Assembly: GCA_001953115.1 (NCBI GenBank)
Contig: LSSL01000653.1
Coordinates: 43,866 to 107,865 of the forward strand
Length of the DNA: 64,000 nt
Reading direction: 5' to 3'
Source of the DNA: Smittium mucronatum
Taxonomy: Eukaryota; Kickxellomycota; Harpellomycetes; Harpellales; Legeriomycetaceae
The notes below the pieces were generated by a model. The model had not been told where the DNA came from. It saw nothing but the letters and a program-made list of their open reading frames with translations, and did not search any database. Positions 1 through 14,223 of this stretch are shown piece by piece. Positions within the stretch are counted from its first letter, which is position 1, and each line of letters opens with the position of its first letter. The translations under genes and the position numbers were made by a program.

Positions 1-3000
1 TAAATAACATTTTATATCGGAAAAAAGGGCTATCTACAATTACTATTCTACTTTTATCCGAATATTATTCTGTATTAATATAAAATTCCTTTTTTATATT
101 GCAATTTTACTGTAGTAAGAAAACTAGTTTTGTCTATGAAAAAATCAAAATATATTGAATTTTTTGGAAATTATATACACTAAATTCCTAAAAAAAATTT
201 ACAGTTATAGATTTAAATTTGTATTAATTAAAGTTTATACGGATTTATTTATAAAACTAATAAGTTTTCTCTAGCTCGTAGTGATAAATTACAAAATTCA
301 ATATAAAATAAAAACATTTTTATATTAATCAAATTTAACAATACAGAAATATTAGCATAGTTTATTATTGTAAAATTACATTATTTTAATAATTTTCTAA
401 AAATCTTGGGTTTGAGTTGTATTTATTTCTTACTTATTTATAAAATTTAATAAAATTGGGTTAATGATCTTAAATAAATACTAGAATTTATAATAAAAGA
501 TTTTATATTTTTTATTAATATATACATTAACAATTTATGCACAAATTTGCTGTAAAAAACAAATAAATTTTTTCAAAAGAGTAATTAGCCAAAAAATTAT
601 AGTAGAATATTTTATAAAGTTATATAGAAAAATCTTATATTCTTTATTGAGGGCAGAATTTTTCTAATATTTAAAATTAATTTTTAGAATTTATAATATA
701 ATTATAAATCGAATAATTCCCAGAAAATTGTGAAATAATCCAATATTTCGGCTAAAAAGATATTTTACAAATTAAAAAAATTTAATGCAAAATTTCTTGA
801 AATTTATCTTAATTTACTTAATTTTTTTTATTTGGTATAATAATATTAAATCTCTTAAACATGAAATATTTTTTTATTAATTTAAAATTTTAATAAAATA
901 AAGTGCACATTATCTAACTTTTTATAAAAAAAATGTATCGTGGTACCTGTATAAAACTTTCAATTAATACATAAACCAACAAAAATATGATGACTATATT
1001 TATTATTTAGCTTTACAGACTATAAATAAAAGAGGAGTAGAAAAAATATTTTTTTAAATCTCTTGAACAAGAGTTTTATAAAGGAAAATAAAGTATAAAT
1101 AGGCTAACATTTCAAAATAAAACTAAATCAGAGGGAAATTTTTTTTAAAAAGACGTTTTTCGACTTTAAATATTTATTTTTTCCAAACTTCATGGATATT
1201 ATTTATAGATTTTTGAAAATTTTAAAATTTTAATTTTTGCATCCATGAATTTTAATAAAATTTAACTACCAATTTCCCCTGCTTAATTTAGATATTTTAA
1301 ATAAATAGTTTATTTTTTATCATAAAAAAAAAATTATTCTTTTAATATTTAAAATGTACATTAAATTAGAATATTAACAAGGAGCTTTTTTGAAAAATAA
1401 TAATATTCACAACTCTGCGCTAGCCCGTACTTATTCTGAATAAATTTTGATGTAAAATTCTAAAAAATGCAATTTTGGTAATTTTCGTTCAAACATAAAT
1501 CCGATTTGGTATTTTTTTTATGATTATTTTTCTTTATTAAAAATATAGCTAATAAAGTTTTTCATATATCTATGATACCATTATTATTTATTTATTTTGA
1601 CTTAATTTTAGAATATTAAATATTAAACTCAAATCAGATTAAATTTAGTCTCAATAGTATTGATTTTCACATAAGATCATTTTTTATTAGCCCTACAAGA
1701 TTTTTTATTTAATTAAGCAAATGATTGATAAAATAATTATTTATAATGAATTACTTTAAATATATACAAAAAAATACTTTGAAAAATTCCGATGAATAAA
1801 TTTTATAGCCAGTATTCGAACCCATTTTCTTGAAAGTTTTTTTTCCAAAAATGATGATGAAAAAAAGACTTTAATTAAAATTTTCAATTCTAGTTTTCAA
1901 ATTATTCAATCTCCAAATCAACTATAACTTCTAAATGAGCCTTCCTTAAATGGTAATTGTCTATTATATTTTCAATAAATATCTATTTGTATATCTATAT
2001 ATAATTTTAAATTTAAGATTTTTTAAAATAAAATTGATGGAGCAAGAAATATAAATATAAAAAAAAAAATTCATTGATGAGAAATAAAAATTTATATCGT
2101 TGCAAATCATATTTCAAAAAAAAAAAAAATTAACACATCTTTTATAAATTTTTTTTTTTTTTTCTAAGATGGTTTTTGGTATACATTTATGACTATTTAT
2201 CATTTATTTATTTTTATACGCTCTCTGATAATATTTTATAGTTATATTCATTTCAAACTTATTTTATTTCATAAAAAAAATCTTATTTTAAATATTCCTT
2301 CACAAATATATGTTAAAAATATATTAATCTATCCTGAGTTAAATCGCTGAATATAATATTATAAAAATAAATACATCAGATTCTTTATCTTACATTATAT
2401 TATATTACTTTTTATTTTATGTTATTCTATTTTTTTTCATAATAGTGAAAAATATTATTGAAAATATGCAAGAGCTAAATTTAAATCCATCGGAACCTTT
2501 AATATGTGAAGATGCTACGTCAAATTATAATATAATATTTAATATTTATATCAAATAGTATCTAATTTTTTTTTTTAATATAGCGAAAGCTTAATGTTGT
2601 TTTTGATTGGTGAAGAGTAAAATTGGGCCAAATCATGTTTTCAAAAACAAAAAATTAACTTTTGTGCAAAGTTAATATAAAAAATAAATTTAGAGAAATT
2701 TAAATCAAATTATCCCAAAAAAAATCCAAAAAAAGACAATAATTTGCAGGAAAAATTTAAATAATATTAAATAATAAAATAAATAAATAAAAAATTTTCA
2801 TAGGAGAATTTTTTTTCTAAACTTTTGTTCCATTGAATTACTACAATATTTGTACTTTTAAACCGAATATAAATCTTTTGATTTTAGCTAATAATATTAT
2901 TTTAAAGGGTTTTATAGGTTTTTTTATTTCTTAAAAATAAACTAATAAGATAATTTTCTTTAATACTCAATTGTTTTTTACTCCAATTCTATAAATAAAC

Positions 3001-5280
3001 ATAAGTAAAATCATTATATCGATCCTTGTTTGGTTAAAATTTCAGTATTTGAGATAATAGACAATCAAATTAAAATTAATTTGAATATGAATACACTTTA
3101 TGTCGTTTTTTTACACAGTTTTATGATATCTTTTAACCTATTTTGCTTTACTATTTAACGAAGCGCAAAAAAAAAATTCCATTTTGCCTAATTTGAACAA
3201 TTATGTATTTCTGGATTTTAAGAACACAATTGGGTACATTTCCATATAATATGATTAGATATTTTTGTAGTATTTTTTTCAAAAACCAGTATTCAAAGCT
3301 TTCTTAATCCGAATGATTTTTAAAACGAAAATACTTTTCAATAACATTTAAAAAATTTCTGATTAGATTTTTTTATCAAGATTTGGGTGTTTCTATTGGA
3401 TTATATAATTTATATGTTTTGTGAAAATATATATATAGTTTAAATTTTAATTTATTATATTATATTTATTTCTTTTTATTACGGATATAATTGTTTTCAT
3501 TTCAAAATACAAAATATTGATAAAATTAGCTAAGATTTATATTGTTTAGATCTTAATAAATTTACAAATGTACTTGTACTCTCCACTTAAAGTTAATATG
3601 TAATAATATTCAGACAATTAATTACAATTTTGCTGTTATATTAATAAACCCTTATCTTCGGTCACATAATTACGCTTTAATTGATCTAAAATATTATCTT
3701 TTCCTCTTATCTATTAGTATTTTGGATTTTAATAAATAATCAAATTGTATAACAGTTGATAAAATTAAGAAATAAAAATTTTAATGAGAATTCAACATTT
3801 AGTAACTCTTTTTCATGATTTTTCATAAAAATTACATAAATCTTTAAGTAAAAATATTAATTTTGCCCATTGGTAAATTTTTTAAAATAATTATATATAT
3901 ATTATTAAAAAATCGTCAGATTCGTAATAATAACATTATATCTTACAAATATTTGATTTAGTAAAAAGTTTAATCCTAATTTTCATTTTTTTACTCTGGA
4001 AAACATAATATGAAAGTTAAATGATTATAATTCATTTGCAATTAGAAGCTAGATTTTGTGTTTAATTCAAATTGAGCTTTGAAATATAATATATACGTAT
4101 TTAAGGAAAATAATTATCGGCAATAGTTACACGAAGGAGTATAGATTAGTTTCCACGAAAAACATTGGTAGAAATTTAAAACATTATAAACTTCAAAAAT
4201 AAATGAATGAGCGGATTTTCGAAATATTTGAATTTAAATCATTAATCATGTGTCAAAATTAAATCCGTTTATATGATTAAAATCTTTTTAGTAATTTAAA
4301 ATCCATAAATTCTTGCCGCCATTAATGAAATATTTTTTCTGTACATTTTTTTTCTCAGTATGAGGTTTGAATTGGTAAAATCAAGTTAAAATTACTATAT
4401 AAGGGAAAAAATAATTATTTTTGGTAATTTTATAATATATATTTTCATTGAATTATTGTAAATTTTCAATATAAATTTTTTTTTTTTATTAAAAATATGG
4501 GTTTTGAATAAAACATTACATGATGAGCTTCTTTGATTAGCCTATTTTTTTTTAATATTCACGGTGAGGATACTTTTTTTCATTATTATTTTACGCTTTC
4601 ACTTTTTTATCTTAGAATTAGGTAAATAAATTTTCATCAAAACAAAAATTCTGAGTCTTTGAGCTGTAAATATATAACAGTAAATTTATAAGTCTTGTAA
4701 AAGAAAAAATATGGTTATTTAAAATTAACATCATGTTAACGTGACACTCTAATTAGATATAAATAATAGCCTAAATATTTTGAAATCTGGTTAAAATCGG
4801 ACAATTGTAAGTTTATTAGGAAACCCATATTTTCACCCTCAAAAATCTTATATTACTTGGTTTATGCTTTAATTTATCAAAAATAATTTTTTTGTAACTA
4901 TAAAGAAAGAAAATAATAATTTTAAAACCATCTTATTACACTGGAACTTTGTTATTATTGAATCTTCAAGCTTAACTTTGATATTTTTACTAATAATAAG
5001 TAACATTTTATTAATAAATTCAATAATATTACCTCTTTTATACTAAAAATATCTACATTTTGTGGTAAGGTTGAATCTCTCAAAGAATTTTTAGTACTGG
5101 TGTTAAATTTTTCGATCTCAAGGTACCATTTAATCAAGTATCAGGGTTTATTTTTTTACAAGTTGATATAATTTCATCTATTTCTGTAAACTCTTACCGC
5201 TTTTTTAACTGCAAATTTATTTTAATTTTAATATTAAGTTCTAAAAACTTTTTAAAATAATTTTAAAAAATTTAAAATAA
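1..5280. other. Gene-free AT-rich desert
   Basis: This stretch is dominated by A/T runs, with stop codons in all six frames at short intervals. The longest open frame is about 60 codons and is Leu/Ile/Lys-rich, as expected by chance at this composition. I see no tRNA or rRNA signature and no family motif. It borders the 3' end of the minus-strand retrotransposon. Confidence 0.7.
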
Positions 5281-5523
5281 TTCCAACCAACCCCTCTCTG
5301 CCTTTCTAGCATCTCCATACCTCTAGGGCATTGTTTCAAGGGGGCTGATGAATCACTTAAACTCTGGAGCTTAAGTGTTCGTGGCACGCAGATGCCAATT
5401 AGAAATTTGATTTTTCCATCACAAATTTATTAATAAAGATGTCAGCTTATAGCTTACTTAAAGTATTTTTAGAACCCCCCCCCCAGAAGCTTTCCAACTA
5501 TCCGCAACCGGGATTAGCGGAAA

Positions 5524-5760
5524 TTAAAAAGTTAATTTTTTTATTTCTGGGCTTATCGGTGCAGGTATGAACCGGAATATCGTCTCATTTCGCTGTTTGT
5601 CCCATTGAGTTAAATTTAATAAGATGTGGTCGACAGTTTCAGGCACATTGATTTTGCAGAAGGGACAATATTTTTTAAATTTTTCATCTAAATTTTTCAT
5701 ATTTGATAGTCGCTGGAAGGTCAGGAAGGTCCCCATTCACATTTTCTCGATTTCCTGGAA
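5524..5760 (-). pseudogene. LINE C-terminal zinc-knuckle region (zf-RVT type)
   Basis: A 70-codon open frame reads YCPFCKINVPETVDHILLN followed by a W and a downstream Arg. This is the CxxC...ETxDHxLLxC...W pattern found just behind the reverse transcriptase in many fungal and plant LINEs. The third metal ligand, usually Cys after DHxLL, is Asn-Leu here, a likely decay mutation. It is collinear with the RT remnant upstream on the same strand. It is a fragment, not a free gene. Confidence 0.75.
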
Positions 5761-7460
5761 GCCAAGTTTCAGGTCAGGGTACAGCAGCTGAACATTCATC
5801 CAGTATCCTTTTCCACTGACTTTTCGGTCCACCGTCCACTGGTGGATTTTAGACCGGTTATTTTTATTTTTCCTGTTGACTATGGTGATATTTTTTTAGC
5901 CTTTTGAGTTTTAAACACAAAATCTTTTTATACATCTTGCACTGCCGATCGTCCAGGTGGCCAACCGAGCCTTGATTGGGGCCTTGATGATGTCGGCTAT
6001 CCAAGTTTTTAAAATTGGCCATTTGTGATATTCTCGCTCTCGAGCAGTGCTGGTTTTTAAGAGGGCAGATTTTATCCCCAGTTCGGTTCAGGACAGTTCC
6101 ATGGCTGCAAAATTACCCACATTGGCAACCAATCGGTTGACTTTTTTGATTTTTGCTTTTATCTGTTTGACTCTGACCTCGCTCAAGCTAAAGTCTCTCG
6201 TCGGTAACAGCCAATAGGCACCATAGCCGAATTTATGAATTATATTTTTAGGCTTATAGGCACTTCGCTACGTTTCAAGAAACTATTCGCAGCATAGAAC
6301 GCCTTTCTAAAAAAAAATTAGTTATTTTCGATGGTCCCATAAACGTCCCATTTATTGTTCATTATGTACCAAAAAAAAGATATATTTATCAGTATTTGGA
6401 TTTTTTTTGTCATTTTAATATCAGATCGGACGTTCGGGGACAGGTGACATTCATTAGGCTGCACCTGTATACATTTTCAGTCATCTCCCATTTATTCTGC
6501 CAATTTTAATTTGATCTAATTCCAATAGCACATCTATATCTGATTCAGCCAATATAATGGCATTATCGGCAAAGAACATCCCAGATGTCTTATAAGTTAT
6601 TCCAGAGACATATAAACCCTGAATATCCTCAAAAATATTATTTATATAAAAATCGAAAAAATCTAGTGAGGCTGGCGAAGCTAGGTAGCCTTGTAGAATC
6701 TTACACGGGTATTCAGTAAGTTTGGAGACATCATCTCCAATTATAACAGATATTTTCTAGGCGCTTTGCAGGCCAAAGATAGCATTTATTAATTTCCCTC
6801 CGATCCTGATAGCATTCATTTTTTACAGTAGTGAGTTGTGGAGCACTCAGACATATGCTTTTCTATTTTTTATTTTTCTTCGACGGGAAATTCCTTATAT
6901 TGTGGTCGTTTGAGTGGCGCACTCTTCGGAATTTCAAAATCCAAATTGTTCTATTACTAATTATTTTTTACTTTTTATCGATTCGTGCCAATTTGTCATA
7001 TAATATTTTATAATAATATCTTTGAAAGAGTTGTAATAAGTTAAATTCCCAGATAGCTATTTGGATACTTCATATCATCCTTTTTATGTACCGCTACTAA
7101 AATACTAGTATTAACACTTTTTGGTATTTCCCCCGAATATTGCATTAAATTGATAATTTTGAAAATAATTTTTTTCATTTTTGACTCCGGAATATTTTCA
7201 GAATTCACCTAATTCCATACCTCGTTGGTTATACTGTCAGAATGAGATGCCTTTTTATTGCGCTTATTAGATAGCGCTATGGTAATATCAATACATCTGG
7301 TATTATAGCCCCACTCTGGAAAGTAGTCACAGTATGTATATATCAGTGATTCAAACTTTTTTATATTGCAACTATTGCCATAGTATCATTTTCCAATTCT
7401 CCAAAATAGCTATTCCAAATTTTTAGCTTTTTATTTTTTCAGTTAATTATTATTTTTTTC
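5760..7460 (-). pseudogene. LINE reverse transcriptase remnant
   Basis: Minus-strand translation, switching frames several times, yields the RT signature blocks in order. Near 7.1 kb is a GEIPKSVNTSILVAVHKKD block (the GxIPxxWxxSxIVPIxKKGD pattern). At about 6.95 kb is EQFGF with a following EECATQ. At about 6.68 kb is KILQGYLASPASLDFFDFYI, the QGxxxSPxLF block. At about 6.57 kb is GMFFADNAIILAES, the catalytic FADD box with the second Asp changed to Asn. Further down, near 5.95-6.2 kb, is a conserved-looking post-RT segment with ARER, WPILKTWI and ARCIKRFC. Multiple stops and frameshifts show it is non-functional. Confidence 0.8.
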
Positions 7461-8640
7461 GTAAAATTGACCGACCAAGATGCTCCTGAGCGTGTTTCAA
7501 GTGTACGGTTTGATGGCTCTAAAGTAGTTTCTGGATTCATCAGTTATTGTTTATCTATATAGTAATTTCATTTCTTATAATAATGAAATTTGTGATCAGC
7601 TTTTACTTGTTAATTGAATTCTATTTGGAAATTTTTAAATCATATTTATCGATTTTTCTAGGTCTTAAATTACGGAATTCATCCACACTATTTTTGACGG
7701 AAATAATTCATCTTTTGGAAAGTAGTTTAGACTAGAGCTCAGTAGCAGCATTATTTGCTTGAATCTGCTTCGATACTTTCCATAAATCGTCATTAAGGTT
7801 TTTAGAAGTCTATTTAGATCGATATAAGCATCAATTAATGGGCTAGATCTTTTACTATTAGTTAATTGTTCGACGGCCAATAGAATTCGATTCGAGTTAA
7901 TTTTTATTTTTTTGGATGGTATTATGAATGAATCGTAATTCCACTCTTCAGTAATCGGCATATGGTTGAATTTTTCGATTTATTTGTTGGTGGTACACCA
8001 GCTTTCTCTTCTTCTGAGTCCAATGTATAATATATGGTCGATCATGCGATCGATTTTGGATTTTTTATATCTAGAGTCTGGGTAATTCGTTACTTCGACT
8101 TGTTGATTGGTCTACCCAAGTCTAGATATAAAACTATTTTCCCTTGGAACGTTCATATTGAAGTCTTCTAGTATTATATTTTTTTTAATTTTTAATTTTT
8201 CCATTTGTTAAACCCAAAAATTTTATCTTTGAATTTTGCGAGCATAATACCACCGCTTGATATGTGCACATTGGTTATAAGAATATTAATCATATTTTCA
8301 TTAGAGTATTTCCCACTTATAATCCCATATATCCATGTTTGAGAAGCCTTATATTCATTTATCAATAGTCCTGATTTGTTCATAGTAGCTAATAGTAGCC
8401 CGGATCCACCCTTTGATAAGTTCCTTTTGACTCTATACATAAGTACTCAGGTATTCTTTATCTTTATTTTTTTTGTTCAAAAAGGTTTCCTGGAGTGTCA
8501 GAATATCTGGCTGGGCTGAGTTGAGGTAGTGCTTAAGCTTTTCCGGAATTTTTTATACCTCTGAAATTAAATAATATAATCCTGAGCTTATTATTAAGCC
8601 CATAATTTGGGGCTTTGAGTTTTGATCTTGATTCATTTTT
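7460..8640 (-). pseudogene. LINE apurinic-like endonuclease remnant and linker
   Basis: Minus-strand pieces match the exonuclease-endonuclease-phosphatase fold used by LINEs. Near 8.58 kb is LFNFRGIKNS. After a frameshift comes QPDILTLQETFLN, the PDIxxLQET metal-ligand block containing the catalytic Glu. An 82-codon frame (8192-8440) has GGSGLLLA and ITNVHISSG. Near 8.15 kb is ILEDFNMN, the GDFN block with Gly changed to Glu. Near 8.03 kb is IDRMIDHILY, the IDxIL block. A further 98-codon frame at 7665-7961 fits the poorly conserved linker before the RT. The frames are interrupted, so this is a dead copy. Confidence 0.75.
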
Positions 8641-9399
8641 TTCATTTTTCAATAATTAATTATTCATCGAATTTGTTATTTAAGAATTAGAGCCAATGAA
8701 ATTCACGGATCGAATTTTTTTTTCTCATCTGATTTTGGAATTCAAAGATTTTTTTATTTTTTTATTGTCGCACAGCTGAATTTCGCGACGCAATTTGCCG
8801 TTGCAATGTTTTATTTTTCGAACTTTGAATTTTCCCTAATTCAAGGAGGAGTTTTGTAGGACATGAATTTAGATTTTCTTACTTTTTATCATTAAACTTT
8901 AAATACTAATAATATATTTTTTCTGTATTTTATTATTTTTATTGATTTTTCATTCAAAAATAACGTTATCGAATTTATAAAAAATTGTGGGACCTATTTT
9001 AGTTCAAAACTTGTATTGGATCAGTCCTATCATATTGATTATCAAAAACAAACCCAGATTAATATGATATTCCAGTGTCTTTAGAAATGCTATGGTTGAA
9101 ATTAGCCTCGTCTTTTATAATTAAGCTCATTTTTTTCTGGGCAAAAGTCACAGGAGAGGGTTCTGGTGTACATATATGATTATAATCTACATAATATGAA
9201 ATTTTTCTAGATTTTAAGCTACATTATACCAAAAAAATCATATTTATAATTCCTGGTTTTGTTTTATTACTGCATTAAATTTTTCGAAACTTGTGATTTT
9301 AGATTAGATTGACTAATATTCTAGTAAAATTTTAATAGCAGAGTAAAATTTGGAGTTTTTGGTGTCTATGGTTGCTGTTATGGCACCATCAGAATCCCC

Positions 9400-10440
9400 C
9401 GATAATTCTTTGTACATTTCAATTTTTTTGAAAAATTTTAGGGACGGTATTTTTGCTGATCTTGCTTCTTCTGGTTTCAATTACATGACTAACTTCCTCT
9501 ATTGATGTTTCTATTGAAGAAATATTAATTTTAACGTTTTCCTGTTCTTCATTTGCTGGTTTTTTACTTCTTTTTCTGAGATCGGATACCAGAATTCCAG
9601 TGGTACATATACTTTTAATAGATTCAAACCTTCTGGCAGCCTTTGTAGAAGATTTTGATATTCCAACTTTCTTCATCCAGAAGGCTAGTAAGCAAAGACT
9701 TTATTTTTTTTCTTTAATAGAACCTTCATCCAAAATATAGGTATTCATATGCCCTAATTTTGTACCATGCGCTAATGTCACAAATTTTGCCGGTGGGAGA
9801 AAGGAATTTATCAATTAATTGTATCATTTTGAACGTCACATCATCTCCACATTTGGGGATTTTGATAATAACTATATCCTATTCCATCTGAAAAGTTTGA
9901 TATATATCAACGTTTCTATTGGAGGATACCAGTTTTTTTCGAAATGGAATCATCGGCAACGGGTCAAAATCAAAAATAAAGTAAGTAGACTTGGCTCTAG
10001 AATCACCCTTTATCACTTGATTAATGCTGAAAATGAACCTACAGACATATTAGATTCCATTCTTTTGGTTGCCACTAAATTGATTCCAGGAACACGCCAC
10101 TTTTCTGTCTGAGCCTCCAATGCAAAAAAATTTCAAGCAGCGTTGGTCCCCTTCATGGAACATGTGCCTGACTGAGACATCTTAACAAAGACCCATATTA
10201 TTAATATTTCGCTTAAAGATGTTATTTTTATTTTTTATTTCATTATTTATGCTTTTTTTGGTGTTGATAAAATTTGAATTATTTGTGTTATCAGCAGAAT
10301 ATCGGTGCTGAGACCCAGGGAAGTTAACCACCACTTAATTTTTAAGATCCATGGCGGTCTTTCTTGTGATCTTTTCTTTATCAAAATTCAAACATAATGG
10401 TCCGGTACGTTTAGATAGTCATGGTTTCTCCATTTTTGGT
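9400..10440 (-). pseudogene. LINE ORF1-like / 5' region remnant
   Basis: Upstream of the endonuclease, minus-strand pieces of good coding complexity occur in shifting frames. Examples are ALEAQTEKWRVPGINLVATK, MESNMSVGSFSALI, then after a frame change GDSRAKSTYFIFDFDPLP, and an 85-codon frame at 9419-9676 that is Lys/Arg/Ser-rich. Their position and basic character suit a LINE ORF1. I recognise no specific ORF1 domain such as CCHC knuckles, so the assignment rests on position and shared decay. Confidence 0.45.
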
Positions 10441-13400
10441 AAGTATAAAACAAAACAAAAGTACTTCCTGTATTTTTTTGCTTTATTTTTGTTTTTAGGA
10501 TTGAAAGTCAGAATCGTGATCTAAATCTTTTTTAAATTTTTTTAGATCTTTGGCTCTTTTTTCTTATAAGAGCATTTATTTTTCGTTAAATACTTAGTTT
10601 AGATAGCCTGTATACAATTTAAAGCTCTCTCGTGTTATCTGGAAGCATTTAGAAGCTTCTTAGGGTCAATAATATGAAAAGTGTGAATAGAAATATACTA
10701 TATTAGAAATTTAAAAAAGTAGAAGGACAGCTTAATTGATCTCAATTACTTTCTGAATTATATCAGAAAAATTTTTTTAAATTAATTATGTATTTTATTA
10801 ATATTATGGATAGAATCCTCTAAAAGTTTAACAATAGTGATTTCAGGGTAATTTGTTTTAAAAAAAACGAAAATCTTGGGGTTAAATCTGATGCTAGTTT
10901 TGCAATAATGAAACTAATAAATTATCAATTGGCCTCATATTTTATATTGACGAAGAAACATGTTACACTTTATTCGATTTCAACCGGAAGTATAAAGTAA
11001 CAATTGGTTTAAATCTTTTTTCCAATTTTTGTATTTCAAGTAAAAAAACCGAATAACTTAAATATATAAAATTATTTGCAATATAAAAATATTCATTTTT
11101 ATAAGCTTCAAGACAGTGAAACACGCCTTACAAGCTTTTCCATTTTTATAAATCCTTTCTATCTAAATATTAAAAACTTTTAAATAAATATGTTAATCCA
11201 ATTATCCATTTTAATAAAAACAACTTCCTATATTAATAAAGCCAATTTATCACTGTAATAAGACCAAGCCCCCACAAAAAAGATAATTTCTTTCTCTATA
11301 TCAGATTATATATTTTTCATTAAAATTTAAATTCAATGATATAAATGGCTAGTAAATAACAGAGGGTATAGTTTTTTTTCTTAATATTCTAATAATAAGT
11401 TTTTTCTAGTAACTTATATTATAATTTTAAGTAGCTATTTTTTGGCCAATTAAAGTTAAATTTGTATCAATTTACACTTTAAGTTACACCAAAAACATTA
11501 AGAGTAAAATTATGAAGCTTAAAATGATATCCTAATTTATTTACCGGCCAATTATTTTTGTGATAATTAAATTTCAAAGAAAATCATATTCCCCGAATAT
11601 TAAAATCGGGTTATTTTTTTGTGAGGATGGGGGGGGGGGGGGGCTTTATTACCTTGGAAAATACGTTTATGAAATAAGAATTTGGTTTTATTGAAATAGG
11701 TTTTTAATTTATATAATTATCGAAAGCTTTATTATCCGGCCCAAAGTTTTTATCATTTAGACCGAAGTTTTTATAATTTGGATCAAATGATTTTTAAAAA
11801 TGTGAAAATTTGTAATTTTTTGACAGCAAAACTCATGAAATACCACTTTCGAGTTCTAATGAAAATATAATAAGGTAATTAGTTGTGTTTTGAATTAGTT
11901 TAATCTCTGCGAAATCCTATAAGTTGTGAAAAAGCAATATTTTTCAAGCAATATTTTTTTTATTTTAAAATATACATAGTATAATTTTGAGGCTTTTATT
12001 GGTCAAAGTAAGACTTTTTCCTGCAGTTTCCCAGCAGATTTCTAAAAGTTAAAAAAAATTATTTAGTCATATTAATTTCCTTTTTTGATAAAAACTTTAA
12101 ATTTGGCTCAAAATTATTTAAACAATTTTTTTTTCTATTCTGTGTTGTTCTTCGAATTTTTTTTTACTAAGAAATAGTTTTAAAATTTTTATTTAAATAA
12201 GAGAAAAAAAATTTATTTATTTATTGGGTATTTTCAGTATCAAAAAATGGTTATTCAATAGTTGTAAAAATTTAGTAGACATTCATTAATGAATTTTTAA
12301 TGAATTTTAATTATTTATAAAGCGTGCTTTTTTCTACTTTGGATAATAAATACATCTCATTTATACAGTAATCTGTTTGCATGGCATTTTTGTCTTTATT
12401 TGACTTTTTTTCTTTCTAAATTTATTTTTATTTTATATAATATATCCTAACCAATTTATTTATATATTTTTAAATTATTTTTTTATATCTTTCTCTCATT
12501 TGCAAAACAATCTCGTTTCAAATCAATATTTCTCTAAATTGATATTTTCATAAATTAACCTCTTTGCAAATCTATATCTTTTTAATTAGTTTTTAAAAAT
12601 GAATTATTATCTCATTTAATTGTTTGCAAATTAATTCTAATATTTTAATTGATTACCATTCTTGGAATTTTTGTAAATAATTGTTGTTTATTTATTAAAG
12701 TCTTTAATTAAGATTTAAATCGCGGGAGTTTCATTATTTCCTTATTAAAACTTCCACGCATATCCCTTTCATATAACTTTATATCATTTTTGCTGGCTTT
12801 TTTTTTTAACTTCAATTTTTTTTTTTATTTAATGGAGATAAATATCTCTATTTTTAATATTTTCTTTGAATTTTTTTTCCATTTATTAAAAAATCTCCGA
12901 ATAATCGAGATATTTTAAACTTTAAATTCAAGTTTTTATTATAAGATTTGATTTTCATTCCGGTAGGCTATCCATTTTTCGATCTTAATTTATAATTATA
13001 CTAAATTCCCTTAAATCGGTTTATGTAGTAGTATTTTTTAAACTCCAATGAAATTTTATATTTTTATAAATATTAAAGCTTTATTTGACTCTCATTATAT
13101 TTTCTTTAAATTTTACTAAATTAAAAAAAAATCCCAGAATTTTGATACTGGGAATACATAAAATTAAATACAGCATAAAAGCTTCAAGGTTTTATTTTTG
13201 AAAAAGACTATAATAAATAGGATATTCGAATAAGTTTTATCCAAAACTCAAAAAAATAAAATTCTAAAAAGGCCGATAATTTACAAATCGACTGATTTTT
13301 TATCTTTTCCAAATAAAAACAATCAGATTAAACAGAAATTTACTTCAATTTTTTAATTTTTTCTATCATAAAGGTTTTTTAAGTTATTTTCAACTAATCA

Positions 13401-14223
13401 GGCTAACAATTTAATTAAATATTTTGAATTTTACTTCGAATATATTCAATTTAGAGGCAAATTTTGTTTTATGATTTCCTTTTAAAAAAATTGAACTAAA
13501 AAAATTTACCCATTATTAGATCGTAATCTATTTTTTTTAATTTTTTCTGATAAATAAATAAAGATTGAAGTTGAATTTTTCTCAATGTTCGTAAAAGTAG
13601 AAATTACATATATAATTCAATAATAACTTGAATGAAAAATATGTAATTGAAAAATTTTCCGTAAAGAGAATTAAAAATCTCTAAAATTGTTAAATATAAA
13701 TATTTTTGTCTCAAATAAAATTATTAAACCTGTAAATCTTCAAAGGATGAATAAAGAGCTAATTAAAATCAGTAAATACAGGTTAAAACTTTATCCTTTG
13801 TCCTTTTTTATTTATTTATCTATTTTGATCAAACTTTTTTTTATACCACTTTTGGATTAATTGAAAATTCTTGTACTAATTTCATTTTAATTTTGTAATC
13901 AGTTTATTTATAAAAAAATTAGAGAGTTTTGTGATAAAATGGATATTTTACATATAACTTCATCTGACTAGTAGGGCTAAATGATTAAGCGCATAATTTT
14001 TATTCTTCTTGACTCTTTTTCATTTAGGGTTTAAAGATTTTAAATATATTGAAAATATCAATATATAAATCTTAATTGGGTTTTTAAATTAGTTTAGTGT
14101 AAAAATAATAAAATATTTAACCTATTTTTAATTTAATTTTTGAGGATTTAATAAACTAGAAATGCAGAATAATAGCTTTAAATGCGAGTTTTGCTCTCAA
14201 CACATTTAATTATTTGGTTAGCT

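Larger units (their letters stand above)
5280..10440 (-). mobile_element. Decayed non-LTR (LINE-type) retrotransposon, APE-type endonuclease plus reverse transcriptase
   Basis: Reading the minus strand from about 10.4 kb down to 5.3 kb gives, in the right order for a non-LTR element: an ORF1-like region, an apurinic-like endonuclease, a reverse transcriptase, a long post-RT region, and a terminal CPFC...DHIL zinc-knuckle segment. The order and motifs are those of LINE-type elements with an APE endonuclease. Coding potential is broken by many frameshifts and stops, so the element is dead. Its base composition is visibly less AT-rich than the deserts on both sides. The 5' limit (near 10.43 kb) and 3' limit (near 5.28-5.48 kb, after a run of ten C) are judged from the change in composition; I found no target-site duplication. 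I cannot assign a clade without a phylogeny. Confidence 0.85.

Noticed and set aside
6831..7735. Two plus-strand frames of about 60 codons inside the LINE
   Set aside because: They are antisense to the reverse transcriptase and linker remnants and are hydrophobic without motifs.
9819..10112. 97-codon plus-strand open frame
   Set aside because: It overlaps minus-strand pieces (WRVPGINLVATK, GDSRAKSTYFIFDFDPLP) collinear with the LINE; the plus frame has no motif and starts at a TTG, so I treat it as a shadow.
11629..11643. Run of 14-15 G in an AT desert
   Set aside because: Long G or C runs also occur near 5.48, 52.62 and 53.43 kb; slippage or sequencing error explains them and no flanking structure supports a function.
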